Below, in pieces: positions 1 through 8,561 of a DNA stretch of 64,000 nt (the first letter of the stretch is position 1; the number at the start of each line of letters is the position of its first letter). The notes beneath the pieces are model-generated. The model was not told the DNA's origin. It worked only from the letters and a program-made list of their open reading frames with translations, and did not search any database. The DNA is taken from positions 2,914,001-2,978,000 of the forward strand of contig NZ_CP093300.1 in the NCBI RefSeq assembly GCF_022812285.1. Reading direction: 5' to 3'. The stretch comes from Alkalihalobacillus sp. LMS39. Its GTDB lineage: Bacteria > Bacillota > Bacilli > Bacillales > Bacillaceae_F. The position numbers and the translations under genes are program-made.

Positions 1-23
1 TTATGTATCTTTTTGCTTTTCAC
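1..23 (-). CDS. Possible start of a further gene after paaI (partial)
   Basis: After the paaI stop the minus strand reads AAGGGTGAGG, five bases, then GTG and open codons (Val/Met-Lys-Ser-Lys-Lys-Ile-His) to the window edge. The spacing suits a ribosome site followed by a GTG start, and the tight packing fits continuation of the operon. Only seven codons are visible, so no product can be named, and this may be chance. Confidence 0.25.
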
Positions 24-40
24 CTTATCCTCACCCTTTT

Positions 41-457
41 TTATGTTATAAAATAATCCTGTTTACGATAAACCATTCCTTCTGCTAATGCAATCAAAGA
101 GTCTTGTTCATTTTTAACTTCAATCCTGTATAAGCCAAGCCGTTGATTTTTCTTATCTTCTTTTGCCACAGCTATCATATGATCTCCTACAGCTCCTGCT
201 TCCATATAGTGCATTGTCATCGTAATGCCTACAGCCGTTTGACCGTATGAATTACTTGCAATCGCAAACGCTACATCTGCAAGAGAAAAAATGGCTCCTC
301 CGTTTGCTGTACCATGAAAATTTAACATGTGGTCTTTTATATCCATCGCAACTTCAGCAAATCCTTCACCGAAGTTTAGAATAGAAATCCCTAACCACTT
401 TGCATATTTATCTTTTTCGAAATGTTCTAATAATTTCTCACGCATGAGCCCCCTCAT
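41..457 (-). CDS. paaI: PaaI-type hotdog-fold acyl-CoA thioesterase
   Basis: 138 residues, the usual size of hotdog thioesterases. The HGTANGGAIFSLADVAFA stretch (about residues 48-65) is the PaaI signature: the Asn-Gly-Gly turn begins the central hot-dog helix and the Asp is the general base. In the phenylacetate pathway PaaI hydrolyses stalled (hydroxy)phenylacetyl-CoA intermediates to free CoA. The start lies two bases after the upstream monooxygenase-like gene, suggesting coupling; an ATG at 445 is a possible alternative start. The family and locus agree, so the role is fairly sure; the exact substrate is inferred. Confidence 0.85.
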   Translation of the reverse strand: MRGLMREKLLEHFEKDKYAKWLGISILNFGEGFAEVAMDIKDHMLNFHGTANGGAIFSLADVAFAIASNSYGQTAVGITMTMHYMEAGAVGDHMIAVAKEDKKNQRLGLYRIEVKNEQDSLIALAEGMVYRKQDYFIT

Positions 458-459
458 TT

Positions 460-1413
460 CTATAATAATTTGGATTGTTGCAAGTGGATTAATTTTTCTT
501 TTGCTTCCTTCACCATCGTTTCTAGAAGAACGTTTACAGAGGGTACATCATCAATTAATCCAGCGATTTGGCCTGCATTTAAATGGCCTTTGTCTATTTT
601 CCCTTCAATGGCCCCCACAAGATGTTTTCCTTCATCTGTTGCTTCATTAAATTCATCCACGGTTACTCCTTGTTGTTCCATTTGTTGAAGTGTTTCTGTA
701 TACCTTGTATGAAGAAGCCGCCTGACTTTCCCAATGGAACGTCCAACAACGGTTGTCCCTGTATCTTTAGATTGGAGAAGAAGCTCCTTATAAGATGGAT
801 GAACAACCGCTTCTTTTGTTGCGATAAAGCGAGTTCCCATTTGCACTCCACTTGCCCCTAGCGCAAGCATCGCTAACAATCCGGATCCATTTCCAATCCC
901 ACCTGCTGCGACAACGGGGATGGAGACTGCTTTAACAACTTGTGGGATTAACGTTAACGTCGTCGTTTCAAACGAGGAATTAATTCCAGCCGCTTCAAAT
1001 CCTTCTGCGACAATAATGTCCGCTCCTAATTTTTCAGCTTTTTGAGCTTGTTTTACCGATGCCACAACACAAATAACGGTGACCCCTTTTTCTTTTAATA
1101 CTTCCATAAAAGGAGCTGGATTTCCCGCTGATAACGACACAACAGGAATTTGATGTGTAAAAACGAGAGAAAGAACTTTATGTAAATCCGGTTGAACAGA
1201 GATAGGAATATTTAAACAAAATGGCTTTGTTGTCAGTTGCTTTACTTTTATGATTTCTCGTTCAACTTCGTCTACAGCCATTGTTCCTGCTCCAAGCGTA
1301 CCTAATCCACCCGCTTCTGAAATGGCAGCTGTTAATTCAGCATGACTTATGTTCCCCATCCCCCCTTGAATAATCGGAAATTGAGTTTGTAGCTTTTCAC
1401 AAAGTATATTCAT
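460..1413 (-). CDS. Nitronate monooxygenase / FabK-like FMN oxidoreductase
   Basis: 317-residue TIM-barrel flavoprotein of the 2-nitropropane dioxygenase (NMO)/FabK family. The N-terminal PIIQGGMG and the FMN-phosphate segment VVAAGGIGNGSGLLAMLALG followed by GVQMGTRF are characteristic. Family members oxidise alkyl nitronates or, as FabK, reduce enoyl-ACP. The gene lacks clear FabK context (no fab genes nearby) and sits between paaX/paaY and paaI, so it may detoxify or reduce a pathway by-product; that role is inference. A GAGGGGG ribosome site precedes the ATG. It diverges from paaY across only 64 bp. Confidence 0.8.
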   Translation of the reverse strand: MNILCEKLQTQFPIIQGGMGNISHAELTAAISEAGGLGTLGAGTMAVDEVEREIIKVKQLTTKPFCLNIPISVQPDLHKVLSLVFTHQIPVVSLSAGNPAPFMEVLKEKGVTVICVVASVKQAQKAEKLGADIIVAEGFEAAGINSSFETTTLTLIPQVVKAVSIPVVAAGGIGNGSGLLAMLALGASGVQMGTRFIATKEAVVHPSYKELLLQSKDTGTTVVGRSIGKVRRLLHTRYTETLQQMEQQGVTVDEFNEATDEGKHLVGAIEGKIDKGHLNAGQIAGLIDDVPSVNVLLETMVKEAKEKLIHLQQSKLL

Positions 1414-1477
1414 TTTTTACCCCCTCGTAAAAAATATGTTATACTTATTTTATACTATATATTAGAGGAGGTCTAGT
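1414..1477. promoter_or_regulatory. Divergent promoter region, NMO-like gene / paaY
   Basis: A 64-bp AT-rich spacer between two divergent starts. It holds TATACT- and TATAAC-like hexamers on both strands and ribosome sites at each edge (AGAGGAGG before paaY). The two promoters must overlap or be very close, so the genes are probably co-regulated; no operator can be assigned. Confidence 0.5.
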
Positions 1478-1993
1478 ATGCTTTATCCATTTCAAGGAAA
1501 AACCCCTTCTGTTCATGAAACCGCCTTCATAGCTCCAGGTGTACATATTATTGGTGACGTTACAATTGGGGAACAATCAAGCATTTGGTTTAATACGGTT
1601 ATCCGCGGAGATGAAGCTCCCATTCGGATCGGCAATCGTTGCAATATTCAAGACAATTCAACATTACATTTATATGAAGAGTATCCACTCATCTTAGAAG
1701 ATGAAGTCTCTATTGGTCACAATGTCATTCTCCATGGTTGTACGATTCGAAAAGGAGCTTTAATCGGGATGGGAGCAACCATTTTAGATGGTGTGGAGAT
1801 TGGAGAATCTGCATTTATTGGTGCCAACACGTTAATACCACCAGGAAAAAAAATACCTCCTCGTACAATGGTGATGGGGTCACCTGGAAAAGTCATCCGC
1901 GAACTTAATGATGACGACTTTGATTTAATCAAGCTGACAATTGAAACATATCGTTTGAAAGGTCAAGAATTCAAAAACATTACTCCACTTTAA
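1478..1993 (+). CDS. paaY: PaaY-like gamma-class carbonic anhydrase fold protein
   Basis: 171 residues with the hexapeptide repeats of a left-handed beta helix, for example VTIGEQSSIWFNTVIRGD near residues 28-45. Metal-ligand histidines appear in STLHL and SIGHNVILHG, as in gamma-carbonic anhydrases. In phenylacetate loci PaaY is a thioesterase/accessory protein that relieves inhibitory CoA esters. The RBS AGAGGAGG ends seven bases before the ATG. The gene is transcribed alone, away from paaX and followed by a terminator. The family is certain; assignment to PaaY rests on locus context. Confidence 0.8.
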   Translation: MLYPFQGKTPSVHETAFIAPGVHIIGDVTIGEQSSIWFNTVIRGDEAPIRIGNRCNIQDNSTLHLYEEYPLILEDEVSIGHNVILHGCTIRKGALIGMGATILDGVEIGESAFIGANTLIPPGKKIPPRTMVMGSPGKVIRELNDDDFDLIKLTIETYRLKGQEFKNITPL

Positions 1994-2040
1994 TACTCTT
2001 ATTAGTACAAAAGTACACTTGCACTTCAAGAAGTATATAT

Positions 2041-2078
2041 AAAAACGACTTTGAGGAACCACACTCAAAGGCGTTTTT
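2041..2078. terminator. Terminator after paaY
   Basis: Inverted repeat AAAAACG-a-CTTTGAG / CTCAAAG-g-CGTTTTT with an 8-base loop, T-rich on the right side and A-rich on the left. It can end paaY and, read from the other strand, transcripts leaving paaX. Confidence 0.85.
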
Positions 2079-2083
2079 ATATT

Positions 2084-2190
2084 CATGCGGCAATGCCCGA
2101 TTGGAAAGCGTGACCCTTAGCAAACCTCTAAACAAAAAGCCTATCAACTATCACGCTTTTTGCGCGACTTTGTCGACAGGCCTAGGCATT
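2084..2190 (-). other. Structured untranslated segment downstream of paaX
   Basis: The minus strand after the paaX stop has nested inverted repeats: AATGCC (just after the stop) with GGCATT (near 2094), AAAGCGTGA with TCACGCTTT (2151-2159 and 2105-2113), and a competing CAAAAAGC/GCTTTTTG pairing inside. No start/RBS/ORF is convincing. It may be a structured 3' UTR, a small RNA or a dispersed repeat. Confidence 0.4.
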
Positions 2191-3087
2191 TTACTCTGTT
2201 TTTTCTACCATTAAAGGGTGGCTTAACACATTATAGTCTTTACTAATCTTTTTAATATCTTTGCCTTCTTTAAATTTTTCTTCAAAAAAAGCATTTGCTT
2301 TTTCCGCCAACACACGATAATAATCAGAAAATAATGTCGCCGCTGAATCTCCTAACCATTTCTCTGGTAATAATTCTTCAGGTAGTCCAGGATCAACAAA
2401 AAGGAATTTTCGATATTCATGAACAAGGATCGTTCGCTCTACAAAGCACTGTCCGTCCGTCATTTCACCTTTGTCGATTTTATTTTTTGCAATGATATAT
2501 TTTTGACTATATTCACGCATAAAAAAGTCATATTTTTCATTGATTTCTTCTAAATCCCAACATTTTTGCACTAATGCTTGTTTTTCGCCAGGACCATCAT
2601 ACTCGGAAATAAAGAAATTGACATACTCTTGTATTTCATATTTTTCAATCATATCATGAACTTGTTTTTCAAGTGGATTTGGCGATAACCAACAGCTGTT
2701 ATACATCGAACCGAATCCGCTCCAAATGAGTTCTTGTCTTAATTCATCTCGTAAATTTCTTTTTTCCTCTGGAATCGTATACATCAAAATCCGCCATTTA
2801 CCATCCCAGGAATGCGGTTTAAATTTGAAAATTCGTTCTGCGGCTTCTTCAATCCGATTTTTCCCACGTTCTGTGAGGGAGTAAAAGCTTTTATTTCCTT
2901 GTTTTTGTGACTGAATCCAACCTTGCTTATTCATGCGTGAGATCGCCGCACGGACCGATTGTTCGTTATGCCCAAACTCTTGCAATAAACTAATTAAACT
3001 TCCAATCCATATTTCATTCCCGTAGTGTCGAACGTAATCTCCATATAACGTAAAAATCATGGACCTTGTATTCAATAAATTTTCCAT
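2191..3087 (-). CDS. paaX: PaaX-type transcriptional repressor of phenylacetate catabolism
   Basis: The 298-residue product matches PaaX in length and layout: an N-terminal winged helix (TRSMIFTLYGDYVRHYGNEI, then NEQSVRAAISRMNKQGW) and the long PaaX C-terminal region. PaaX represses paa operons and releases DNA on binding phenylacetyl-CoA. The start at 3087 is chosen over an upstream in-frame codon because AGGGAG lies seven bases before it. The gene follows the catabolic operon on the same strand but has its own promoter, as expected for an autoregulated repressor. Confidence 0.92.
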   Translation of the reverse strand: MENLLNTRSMIFTLYGDYVRHYGNEIWIGSLISLLQEFGHNEQSVRAAISRMNKQGWIQSQKQGNKSFYSLTERGKNRIEEAAERIFKFKPHSWDGKWRILMYTIPEEKRNLRDELRQELIWSGFGSMYNSCWLSPNPLEKQVHDMIEKYEIQEYVNFFISEYDGPGEKQALVQKCWDLEEINEKYDFFMREYSQKYIIAKNKIDKGEMTDGQCFVERTILVHEYRKFLFVDPGLPEELLPEKWLGDSAATLFSDYYRVLAEKANAFFEEKFKEGKDIKKISKDYNVLSHPLMVEKTE

Positions 3088-3104
3088 TTTTGCACTCCCT
3101 ACAC

Positions 3105-3150
3105 ATCTGACCGAACGATACATTATATCATGTTCATTTCATTGTTCGTA
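3105..3150 (-). promoter_or_regulatory. paaX promoter with flanking inverted repeat
   Basis: On the minus strand a perfect TATAAT (3122-3127) lies upstream of the paaX RBS; the -35 region is weak. The box is flanked by CGAAC (plus-strand 3112-3116) and GTTCG (3144-3148), an inverted repeat suited to autoregulation. That PaaX binds here is inference. Confidence 0.5.
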
Positions 3151-3214
3151 TAAATTTTGTATTATGAATAATTATAACAATTATCATTTAGATTGCAACT
3201 GTTAGCGATGATCT

Positions 3215-3994
3215 TCACATTCCTTTAAAGTTTGGTTTACGTTTTTCAGAGAAGGCCTCAAGTGCCTCAGTCCGGTCAGACGTTGGAATGATAACTTCAT
3301 ATGCTTTCGCCTCAATCGCAAGACCTGTTTGCAAATCAACATTCATTCCCTGTAAAATAGCATATTTTGCTTGTTGAAGAGCAAGTGGCCCATTTTTGAG
3401 CATGTCATTAGCTAATTGAATACAACTTGGGAGCAGTTGTTCTTTCTCTACCACCGAATAAAGGATACCAAGATCATATGCTTCTTTTGCTTCTATTTTT
3501 TTTGCAGTTAAAATTAACTCCATCGCTTTTGCTTGCCCAATTAAACGCGGAAGTCTTTGTGTTCCTCCTGCTCCAGGGATAATCGCCCAGCTAACTTCTG
3601 TTAATCCCATCTTTGCATGAGCCACAGCAATCCGAAAATCACAAGCAAGTGCTAGTTCAAATCCGCCTCCAAAAGCATAACCATTTATCGCAGCTATCGT
3701 CGGTTGAGGTAATTCTACAATCGATTGAAACACATCGCGAATCGCTTTGACATTTCGTTTTACTTCTCTCTCCTTTAAATGTCTACGCTCTTTTAAATCC
3801 GCACCAGCACTAAAAGCTCTGTCTCCTGCTCCAGTTATGACAACAACCTGTACATCTCTATTTAGATGCACATCATCCACGATATGTTGTAGTTGAGATA
3901 ATGTATCATAATTAAAGCAATTTAATTCATTTGGACGATTAATTTGAATATAACCAATATGATTTTCTACTTGTAACGTAACCATTTCCATCAT
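3215..3994 (-). CDS. Enoyl-CoA hydratase/isomerase, third crotonase of the paa operon
   Basis: 259 residues with a full crotonase core. The oxyanion/catalytic segment FGGGFELALACD (Glu about 113) and TEVSWAIIPGAGGTQR (Glu about 133) keep both acid-base glutamates of true hydratases. It differs from PaaF and PaaG in the same operon, so it may hydrate a ring-opened intermediate. The ATG at 3994 is chosen because TAGGAGG lies six bases upstream; the preceding in-frame codons include that RBS. It ends the paaA-paaJ series, 33 bp after paaJ is read. Confidence 0.85.
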   Translation of the reverse strand: MMEMVTLQVENHIGYIQINRPNELNCFNYDTLSQLQHIVDDVHLNRDVQVVVITGAGDRAFSAGADLKERRHLKEREVKRNVKAIRDVFQSIVELPQPTIAAINGYAFGGGFELALACDFRIAVAHAKMGLTEVSWAIIPGAGGTQRLPRLIGQAKAMELILTAKKIEAKEAYDLGILYSVVEKEQLLPSCIQLANDMLKNGPLALQQAKYAILQGMNVDLQTGLAIEAKAYEVIIPTSDRTEALEAFSEKRKPNFKGM

Positions 3995-4069
3995 ATACAT
4001 CCTCCTATTTCTTTCATCATAACAAGAGTGTCTCAATAATATGACATGAATTGAGACACTCTCCTTCTA

Positions 4070-5269
4070 CTAGATTTTTTTTACAACCGTGGCAATTCCT
4101 TGACCAACACCAATACACATCGTTGCTAAACCATACTTAACATCTCGCTTTTTCATTTCATATACGAGAGTTGTTAAAATTCTAGCACCACTCGCTCCTA
4201 AAGGATGCCCAAATGCAATCGCACCACCATTCACATTCACGATCTCCTCTTGTAGCTCTAATTGCCTCATACATTCAAGTGCTTGTGAAGCAAACGCTTC
4301 ATTCAGTTCAACTAGCCCTACATCTTCCACTTGTAATTTTGCTCGTTTTAATGCTTTTTTCGCTGCATAAACCGGACCAATACCCATGATACGAGGCTCA
4401 AGTCCTGCAACAGCTGAAGTGACATACTCAGCTAACGGTTTAACCCCTAATTCCTCAGCTTTTTCTTTACTCATTAAAAGCAAAGCTGCTGCTCCATCAT
4501 TAACTCCAGAAGCATTTCCAGCTGTTACCGTCCCACCCGGGAAAATCGGTTTTAATTTGCTGAGTTTTTCCATTGTTGTATCCGGACGTGGGTGTTCATC
4601 CTTTGTTATCGTGATGTCATTTCCTTTTCTATCTTTATATGCAACGGGAACAATTTCCTCTTTGAACCGGTTTGTTTCAATTGCCGTTTGTGCCCTTTGT
4701 TGACTTTGAAGAGCAAAACGGTCTTGTTCTTCTCTTGAAATTTGAAACTCTGTTGCCACATTTTCTGCAGTTTGCGGCATAGAATCTGTCCCATATTGCT
4801 CCTCTAATAGCGGGTTAATGAAACGCCATCCGATTGTCGTATCAAACATATTGAGATCACCACGTGGATAATCGGACTGAGGTTTTGCCATTACAAAAGG
4901 TGCTCGTGTCATGCTTTCTGTCCCACCAGCAATAAACACGTCACCCTCACCCACTGCAATTGCGCGAGCAGCATAATTCACAGCATCTAATCCTGAGCCA
5001 CATAATCGATTAATCGTTGTACCTCCGACTGAAACAGGTAATCCAGCAAGTAAAGCTGACATTCTGGCGACATTGCGGTTGTCTTCTCCCGCTCCGTTCG
5101 CATTTCCAAACACAACTTCTTCAATCGTTTCTGGCTCAACATCAGGATTCCTTTCAAGTAAAGCCTGAATGACAACACTCCCTAAATCATCAGGTCGAAC
5201 AGACTTTAGTGCACCTTTATATCGACCAATAGGAGTACGAACAGCATCAATAATGACGACCTCTCTCAT
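4070..5269 (-). CDS. paaJ: Beta-ketoadipyl-CoA thiolase
   Basis: 399-residue thiolase with nucleophile Cys90 (NRLCGSGLDAV), His355 (GHPLGASGAR) and Cys385 (CIGVGQG). PaaJ/PcaF cleaves 3-oxoadipyl-CoA to succinyl-CoA and acetyl-CoA, and in the paa route also the 3-oxo-5,6-dehydrosuberyl-CoA step. All catalytic residues are present. AAGGAG precedes the ATG by about eleven bases. The position between paaH and the extra hydratase supports the pathway assignment over a general acetyl-CoA acetyltransferase. Confidence 0.9.
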   Translation of the reverse strand: MREVVIIDAVRTPIGRYKGALKSVRPDDLGSVVIQALLERNPDVEPETIEEVVFGNANGAGEDNRNVARMSALLAGLPVSVGGTTINRLCGSGLDAVNYAARAIAVGEGDVFIAGGTESMTRAPFVMAKPQSDYPRGDLNMFDTTIGWRFINPLLEEQYGTDSMPQTAENVATEFQISREEQDRFALQSQQRAQTAIETNRFKEEIVPVAYKDRKGNDITITKDEHPRPDTTMEKLSKLKPIFPGGTVTAGNASGVNDGAAALLLMSKEKAEELGVKPLAEYVTSAVAGLEPRIMGIGPVYAAKKALKRAKLQVEDVGLVELNEAFASQALECMRQLELQEEIVNVNGGAIAFGHPLGASGARILTTLVYEMKKRDVKYGLATMCIGVGQGIATVVKKI

Positions 5270-5305
5270 TTCAAATTACGCTCCTTTTTGAGGGAACCGA
5301 TTATT

Positions 5306-6154
5306 CTACCGATAATCATAGACACCTCTCCCCGTTTTTCTTCCAAGTCTCCCTGCTTTCACGTACTTTTCTAACAAAGGACATGGTCTAAATTTCTCTC
5401 CTAATGTTTCATGTAAGTATTTTAAATTGTTCAACCTTGCATCTAACCCTACTAAGTCACCTAATTCAAACGGGCCCATCGGATAGTTCAAGCCTAGTTT
5501 AATTGCCTTATCAATTTCTTCAGGTGTACCGACACCTTCCTGAAGCATATAAAAAGCTTCATTTCCGACCATGGCACTAATTCGACTTGTAACAAAACCT
5601 GGAAATTCATTGACCACCACAGTTTCTTTTCCCATTTTTTCTGCAACAGCTAAAATAACTTCCACTGTTTCATCACTCGTTTCAAGTCCACGAACAACTT
5701 CAATTAAAGGCATTTTATGAACAGGATTAAAAAAATGCATCGCAATGACTTGTTCAGGCCGGTTCGTATACGATCCAATTTCAGTTGGACTCATCGTTGA
5801 AGTATTTGTCGCAAAAAAACAACTCGGTTTTGCATATTTATCTATCGTTTCAAAGACATTTTGCTTGATTTCCTTTTTTTCAGGAACGGCTTCAATGACT
5901 AAATGAGCTGTTTTTACAGCTGTTTCCATTGATGTTGAATAATGAAGGGATGAGCTAGCAACATCTGCAGCTTCTTTTGAAAGCTTTCCCCGTTCGATTC
6001 CTTTGTCAAATATCTTTTTGATTTCCCCTTTTGCACTTTCAAGCGCCTTTTCGTTCACATCAACTAAGTGAACAGTAAAACCACCAACAGCAGCGACATA
6101 TGCAATGCCACGCCCCATCACACCTGACCCGATGACTGCAATTTCCTTCACCAT
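5306..6154 (-). CDS. paaH: 3-hydroxyacyl-CoA (3-hydroxyadipyl-CoA) dehydrogenase
   Basis: 282 residues. The Rossmann motif IAVIGSGVMGRGIA opens the protein; the catalytic HFFNP segment (MHFFNPVHKMPLIEVV) and NEFPGFVTSRI follow, then the helical C-terminal dimer domain (GPFELGDLVGLD). PaaH oxidises 3-hydroxyadipyl-CoA with NAD. The start at 6154 follows AAAGGAGA by seven bases; the longer upstream reading frame has no RBS. A hairpin separates it from the aldehyde dehydrogenase upstream in the transcript. Confidence 0.92.
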   Translation of the reverse strand: MVKEIAVIGSGVMGRGIAYVAAVGGFTVHLVDVNEKALESAKGEIKKIFDKGIERGKLSKEAADVASSSLHYSTSMETAVKTAHLVIEAVPEKKEIKQNVFETIDKYAKPSCFFATNTSTMSPTEIGSYTNRPEQVIAMHFFNPVHKMPLIEVVRGLETSDETVEVILAVAEKMGKETVVVNEFPGFVTSRISAMVGNEAFYMLQEGVGTPEEIDKAIKLGLNYPMGPFELGDLVGLDARLNNLKYLHETLGEKFRPCPLLEKYVKAGRLGRKTGRGVYDYR

Positions 6155-6180
6155 ATTATGTTCTCCTTTCATAATAGAAG

Positions 6181-6210
6181 GCGAGCGTAACTCCATGGAG
6201 TTAGCTCGCT
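6181..6210 (-). other. Intercistronic hairpin between aldehyde dehydrogenase and paaH
   Basis: Near-perfect inverted repeat GCGAGCgtAACTCC-AT-GGAGTTaGCTCGC with no T-run after it. It lies between stop and RBS inside the paa operon, so it is more likely an mRNA-stability or processing element than a full terminator. Confidence 0.6.
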
Positions 6211-6217
6211 TACATTC

Positions 6218-7744
6218 TTATACACCAAATGGATTAATCGGCCGATTTCCATAATAAGAAAGGACACTTTTTTGTTCTGTATATAAATCTAGTGTTTCAA
6301 CACAAAGCTCACGTCCAAATCCAGATTGTTTATATCCGCCAAAAGGTGTTCCTGGGAATGCTGAGAACGGGCAGTTCACCATTACAATACCAGCTTGAAT
6401 TTGATGAGCTACACGAGTTGCTCTTCCTTGGTCTTTCGTCCAAATCGCTGAACCTAATCCATACTCGCTATCGTTAGCTTCTTTAATCACTGCTTTTTCA
6501 TCTGTAAATGTTTGAACAACAACAACAGGTCCAAAAATCTCTTCACGAACCGCCTTCATATTTGGAGTTACATTTGTAATGATCGTTGGAGCATACCAAT
6601 AGCCATCTTCAAACCCTTCAATCGTTAGCTCATGTCCACCTTCAACAACAGTAGCTCCTTCTTCAATGGCAGATTTCACATAACCATCAATCACTTCTAG
6701 TTGACCTCGGCTAATAATAGAACCTAAATGGGTTCCTTGGTCTAACGGATTACCTAATGTTAATTGACGCGTTTTTTCGGTGAACTTTTCCATGAACTCA
6801 TCGTAAATTTCTTCATGTACATATAAGCGTGAGCGCGCCTCACAACTTTGACCCGTATTATAGAAAATTCCAAATAATGAACCTGCAACAGCTGCATCAA
6901 TGTCCGCATCATCAAACACAATATTCGGAGATTTCCCACCTAATTCTAACGTTATTCGCTTTAATGTTTGCGATGCTTTCGCCATAATATCTTTTCCAGT
7001 AGGGGTTGAACCTGTAAATGCAACTTTATCAACTTTTGGATGTTCAACTAAATAATCACCAATTAAAGCACCTGGGCCTGGGACAATATTAACAACACCT
7101 TCTGGAACACCAGCTTCATGGCAAATTTCTGTTAAAATAATCGCTGTAATTGGCGTTAAGCTAGCAGGTTTTACAACAACCGAACATCCCGCTGCGATAG
7201 CCGGTGCAATTTTCCATGCAGCCATCATCATCGGATAATTCCAAGGAATAATTTGAGCACACACCCCAACAGGCTCATTTTGTGTATAGTTAAAAAATCC
7301 TCCTGGAACATTGTTTACTGTGCCACGATGACCAACAATCGCCCCAGCGTAAAATTCAAAATCTTCAATGGATTGCATCACTTGTCCTTGTGCAGCAGAT
7401 AAAGACTTTCCACTGTTTAATACTTCTACTTCCACAAGTTCATTAAAACGAGACCGCATAATCGCTGCGATTTTATTTAATACTCGTGCACGTTTATTAA
7501 CAGGATATTTTCTCCACTTCCCAAAATCAAAAGCATTTCTAGCTGCTTCAACGGCTTTTTCTGCATCGGCTGTTGTCGCTTTGACCACTTGCGCTAACGG
7601 AGCACCTGTAGCTGGATTGTACGTCGTGAACGTTTCATTCGACTCACTTGTTACTCGTTCTCCATTAATAATCATGTGGTATAAATCACGTTTCATTTCT
7701 AACGGTTCCATTTGTGGTTTCTTTTCGTTTGATACTTTTGCCAT
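6218..7744 (-). CDS. NAD(P)-dependent aldehyde dehydrogenase of the paa operon
   Basis: 508-residue class ALDH: IIPWNYP (about 165), FTGSTPTGK (243), ELGGKSPN with general-base Glu267, and GQSCEAR with nucleophile Cys301. It is not fused to a MaoC or crotonase domain, unlike PaaZ. Two roles fit: oxidising the semialdehyde formed on oxepin-CoA ring cleavage (the PaaZ ALDH role) or oxidising phenylacetaldehyde to feed PaaK. Its place inside the ring-degradation operon favours the former; this is inference. Confidence 0.85.
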   Translation of the reverse strand: MAKVSNEKKPQMEPLEMKRDLYHMIINGERVTSESNETFTTYNPATGAPLAQVVKATTADAEKAVEAARNAFDFGKWRKYPVNKRARVLNKIAAIMRSRFNELVEVEVLNSGKSLSAAQGQVMQSIEDFEFYAGAIVGHRGTVNNVPGGFFNYTQNEPVGVCAQIIPWNYPMMMAAWKIAPAIAAGCSVVVKPASLTPITAIILTEICHEAGVPEGVVNIVPGPGALIGDYLVEHPKVDKVAFTGSTPTGKDIMAKASQTLKRITLELGGKSPNIVFDDADIDAAVAGSLFGIFYNTGQSCEARSRLYVHEEIYDEFMEKFTEKTRQLTLGNPLDQGTHLGSIISRGQLEVIDGYVKSAIEEGATVVEGGHELTIEGFEDGYWYAPTIITNVTPNMKAVREEIFGPVVVVQTFTDEKAVIKEANDSEYGLGSAIWTKDQGRATRVAHQIQAGIVMVNCPFSAFPGTPFGGYKQSGFGRELCVETLDLYTEQKSVLSYYGNRPINPFGV

Positions 7745-7774
7745 CTTATTTCCTCTCCTTTGTATGGATAATTG

Positions 7775-8548
7775 TTATTCCCCTTTAAATTCCGCCTTAC
7801 GTTTTTCAACAAAAGCGGTGAGCCCTTCTTTATGGTCGTTTGTCAATCCGGCTGTCCTTTGCCCTAACGCTTCTTTTTCTAACATCTCCACTAAGCTAGA
7901 TTGATAGCTTTCGTTCATGTACCGTTTTATAAGTCCTAATGCTTTTGTCGGTAAGCCCGCTAGTTTGTTAGCAAATGCCTCGACATCATCTTGCCAAGCT
8001 GAATCGGCAATCACTTTTGTGACTAATCCAATTTTAAGCGCTTCCATTCCGCTTACTTTGTCACCAAGCATTGCTAATTCTAGTGCTTTTGCATGACCAA
8101 CAATTCTCGGTAAAAAATATAGGCTACCCGAATCAGGAATTAAGCCAACATGGATAAACGCTTCAATAAAACTCGCTTTTTCATGGGCGAGGCGGAAATC
8201 GCACGCAAGCGCAAGACTCATGCCAGCCCCTGCTGCTACACCGTTAACTGCGGCTACGATTGGTTTTTCAAGCGTAACGATTTTTTCTATCATTGGATTG
8301 TATCTCGTTCGTAAAAACTCAGCATGATCCGTATCGTCGCCTACACTTGCTAAATCTTCTCCTGAACAAAATGCACGTCCTTCTCCAGTGATGACAATCG
8401 CACGAATTTGAGCATCTTTTTCTGCTTGAGAAAGAGCTTTTATCATTTCCTTGTTCATCAATGGAGTAAATGCATTTAATTTATCAGGACGATGTAAAGT
8501 AATCCAAGCAATATGTTGCTTTTTTTCAAAGGTAATCGTCTCAAACAT
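7775..8548 (-). CDS. paaG: 1,2-epoxyphenylacetyl-CoA isomerase
   Basis: 257-residue crotonase. The first catalytic Glu position is replaced (GAGMSLALACD), and the second site reads GLIPDSGSLYFLPR with Asp139, matching the Asp-dependent PaaG isomerases rather than hydratases. PaaG turns ring-1,2-epoxyphenylacetyl-CoA into oxepin-CoA. It follows paaF by 13 bp in the same operon. Residue pattern and position agree, so the call is strong. Confidence 0.9.
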   Translation of the reverse strand: MFETITFEKKQHIAWITLHRPDKLNAFTPLMNKEMIKALSQAEKDAQIRAIVITGEGRAFCSGEDLASVGDDTDHAEFLRTRYNPMIEKIVTLEKPIVAAVNGVAAGAGMSLALACDFRLAHEKASFIEAFIHVGLIPDSGSLYFLPRIVGHAKALELAMLGDKVSGMEALKIGLVTKVIADSAWQDDVEAFANKLAGLPTKALGLIKRYMNESYQSSLVEMLEKEALGQRTAGLTNDHKEGLTAFVEKRKAEFKGE

Positions 8549-8561
8549 AAATTCCCCTCGC

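Noticed and set aside
327-861. Plus-strand ORFs antisense to paaI and the NMO-like gene
   Set aside because: They mirror real genes, lack ribosome sites and have no recognisable motifs.
3165-3192. Fur/PerR-like box upstream of paaX
   Set aside because: ATGATAATTGTTATAATTATTC matches parts of both consensus sequences but neither well; it is simple AT-rich sequence and lies too far from the -10.
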